The position numbers and the translations under genes are program-made. Under the pieces are notes generated by a model. The model was not told the origin of the DNA and searched no databases. It saw only the letters and a list, made by a program, of their open reading frames with translations. Positions 4,905 to 6,083 of a stretch of 6,083 nt of DNA are shown here, piece by piece. The DNA is from Actinomycetes bacterium (GTDB lineage Bacteria; Actinomycetota; Acidimicrobiia; Acidimicrobiales; Ilumatobacteraceae). Position 1 is the first letter of the stretch; every line of letters starts with the position of its first letter. Location of the stretch: positions 1 to 6,083 of the forward strand of contig JAEZFY010000219.1 of NCBI GenBank assembly GCA_023417265.1, given 5' to 3'.

Positions 4905-5858
4905 GTGGCGCAGGTGGATCGGGTCGAGCGGCTCACCAACTTGTTGGCGTTGCTGAAAGAGACCCGCGAACCGCTGACGCTGGTGCAGATCAGCGGCGCC
5001 CTCGCCGGGCAGTACCCCGACACCGAACAGGCCCGCCGCGCCGCGTTCGAGCGCGACAAGGCGGCCCTGCGCGAGATCGGCGTGCCGATCGAGACCGAAC
5101 AGATCCTGGGCGGTCCCGAGGCCGGGTCGACCCGCTACTGGATCGACCGCGAGCGGTACGAGCTGCGCGAGCTCGACCTCGACCCCGACGAGGCGCGCGC
5201 CCTGCAGATCGCGCTGGCGGCCACCCGGCCCGGCTCGCGAGCCGGCCAGGACGCCCTGTGGAAGGTCGGGGGCGGGCTGCTCGACCACGCCGGGACGGTC
5301 GCCGCGGTGGTGCCCGACGACCCGGCCCTCCCGGTGGTGCGCGACGCCGTGTCGGCGCGCCACGCCGTGCACTTCCGGTACAACGGCCTCGACCGCACCG
5401 TCGACCCGTGGGGGCTGTTGCTGCGCAGCGGGCTCTGGTACCTGATCGGCTTCGACCACGCGCGCGGCGAGCAGCGCACCTATCGGCTCGATCGCCGCCA
5501 GAGCGAGATCGAGATCCTCACGGCCACCACGTTCGAACGCCCCGACGGCTTCGACCCGGCGTCGGTGCTGTTCGCCGACCCGCTGCGGATCGGCGGCGAC
5601 CCGGACGCCGCCGAGCGCGTGGCTCGGGTGCGGATCGACGCCGGTCCGGCGGCGAGCGTCGTCGCCGAACTCGGCGAGGAACGCGTGCTGGCCCGCCACG
5701 CCGATGGCGCGGTCGACGTGTCGGTGCCGTTCGTCAACACGGACGCCTTCCGCACCTGGCTGCTCGGGCTGATGGAGCATGCCGAGGTGCTCGAACCCGC
5801 CGACCTGCGGGCCGACGTGATGACGTGGCTCCTGGCCGTCGCCGGAGGCCAGCGGTGA
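4905..5858 (+). CDS. pafB: WYL-domain transcriptional regulator, PafB-like
   Basis: The 317-residue protein has the layout of PafB-type regulators. There is an N-terminal winged helix-turn-helix at about 4-65 (RVERLTNLLALLKETREPLT, then FERDKAALREIGVPIE), a linker, a WYL domain at about 145-215, and a C-terminal WCX-type extension at about 235-315. The WYL name motif is visible as LWYLIGFD (Trp178, Tyr179, Leu180), followed by the conserved RTYRLDR at 191-197. WYL domains bind nucleic acid or nucleotide ligands, and in mycobacteria the PafB-PafC complex activates LexA-independent DNA-damage genes. The gene is followed with a 4-base overlap by a second WYL-type regulator, as in pafBC pairs, which supports the name. 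The GTG at 4905 gives a start right before the helix-turn-helix. DNA-damage function here is inferred from family and pairing. Other WYL regulators have different targets. Confidence 0.85.
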   Translation: MAQVDRVERLTNLLALLKETREPLTLVQISGALAGQYPDTEQARRAAFERDKAALREIGVPIETEQILGGPEAGSTRYWIDRERYELRELDLDPDEARALQIALAATRPGSRAGQDALWKVGGGLLDHAGTVAAVVPDDPALPVVRDAVSARHAVHFRYNGLDRTVDPWGLLLRSGLWYLIGFDHARGEQRTYRLDRRQSEIEILTATTFERPDGFDPASVLFADPLRIGGDPDAAERVARVRIDAGPAASVVAELGEERVLARHADGAVDVSVPFVNTDAFRTWLLGLMEHAEVLEPADLRADVMTWLLAVAGGQR

Positions 5859-6083
5859 GGCGCGGCCCGCGCCCCGCCGAGGAGCGCCTCAGCCGGCTGC
5901 TCGTCATCCTGCCGTGGTTGATGGAGCAGGCCGTGCAGACCGACGGCGTTCCGGTGGCCGACGTGGCCGCCCGTTTCGCGCTCACCGAAGCCGACGTCGT
6001 GAAGGACCTCGAGTTGGCGGCGATGTGCGGCCTCCCGCCGTTGGGGGACGGACAGAAAGACCTGTTTGGGGACGCCGGGCGGG
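5855..6083 (+). CDS. pafC: WYL-type regulator, PafC-like, N-terminal part only
   Basis: The first 76 residues are present and the gene continues past the window. The GTG at 5855 overlaps the pafB stop (GTGA), so the two are translationally coupled. Residues 9-60 fit the PafC N-terminal helix-turn-helix: EERLSRLLVILPWLMEQ, then VPVADVAARFALTEADVVKDLELAAMCGLPP, closely matching the PafC pattern of a leucine-rich first helix and a -DLE-L---CGLP end. PafC forms a heterodimer with PafB in mycobacteria. The residues after CGLPP (63-76, LGDGQKDLFGDAGR) fit the usual PafC sequence less well, where a Pro-Asp-Asp/Glu-Leu-Ile-Asp-like run is expected. The WYL domain itself is outside the window, so it is named from the helix-turn-helix and the pairing. 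Confidence 0.8.
   Translation, partial: MRRGPRPAEERLSRLLVILPWLMEQAVQTDGVPVADVAARFALTEADVVKDLELAAMCGLPPLGDGQKDLFGDAGR

Noticed and set aside
1473..5780. A 1435-codon open frame on the minus strand spanning rarD, pgi, fadB2 and most of pafB.
   Set aside because: It is antisense to three well-identified genes and out of frame with rarD. Its composition is Arg/Gly/Asp/Val-rich and low in structure, as expected from GC-rich antisense frames with few stop codons. No domain is recognisable.

Overview
The window is about 70% GC by eye. GC-rich third codon positions and several GTG starts suggest a high-GC actinobacterium. The set of genes (DUF305 protein, FadB2-type dehydrogenase, PafB/PafC-like WYL regulators) would suit the class Acidimicrobiia (Ilumatobacter-like), but that placement is inference. 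The content looks chromosomal. I see no transposase, integrase, phage gene, CRISPR array, tRNA or rRNA.

Minus strand, read right to left from about 2359 to 1: a RarD/EamA-family membrane transporter (1445-2359); a 77-base gap with two perfect 15-bp palindromes and a possible promoter; then a compact run of three envelope genes. These are a small lipoprotein with a C-terminal Asp-Ile-Thr-Met-Pro-like repeat (942-1367), a membrane-anchored DUF305 protein (150-899), and the first 49 residues of a second lipoprotein that runs off the window (1-148). The first lipoprotein has an unusual start region: a 15-base unit carrying a Shine-Dalgarno-like sequence and an in-frame ATG occurs three times in tandem.

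Plus strand, read left to right from 2448 to the end: glucose-6-phosphate isomerase (pgi), a FadB2-type 3-hydroxyacyl-CoA dehydrogenase, and a pair of WYL-domain regulators resembling PafB and PafC. The second regulator overlaps the first by 4 bases and is cut by the window edge. Pgi works in glycolysis/gluconeogenesis and FadB2 in beta-oxidation or butyrate-type metabolism. PafBC is known in mycobacteria as a DNA-damage response activator. These genes share a strand and are closely spaced, but each of the first three has its own promoter-like element, so they may not form one operon.

The clearest regulatory pattern is that pgi, fadB2 and pafB each have a TAGNNT hexamer ending exactly 7 bases before the start codon, and the divergent rarD has one 8 bases before. 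None of the four has a convincing Shine-Dalgarno sequence. This is the arrangement expected for leaderless transcripts. The lipoprotein gene looks different and appears to rely on a Shine-Dalgarno sequence. I did not find a clearly novel multi-gene system. The DUF305/lipoprotein run and the repeat-built start region are the least explained parts.
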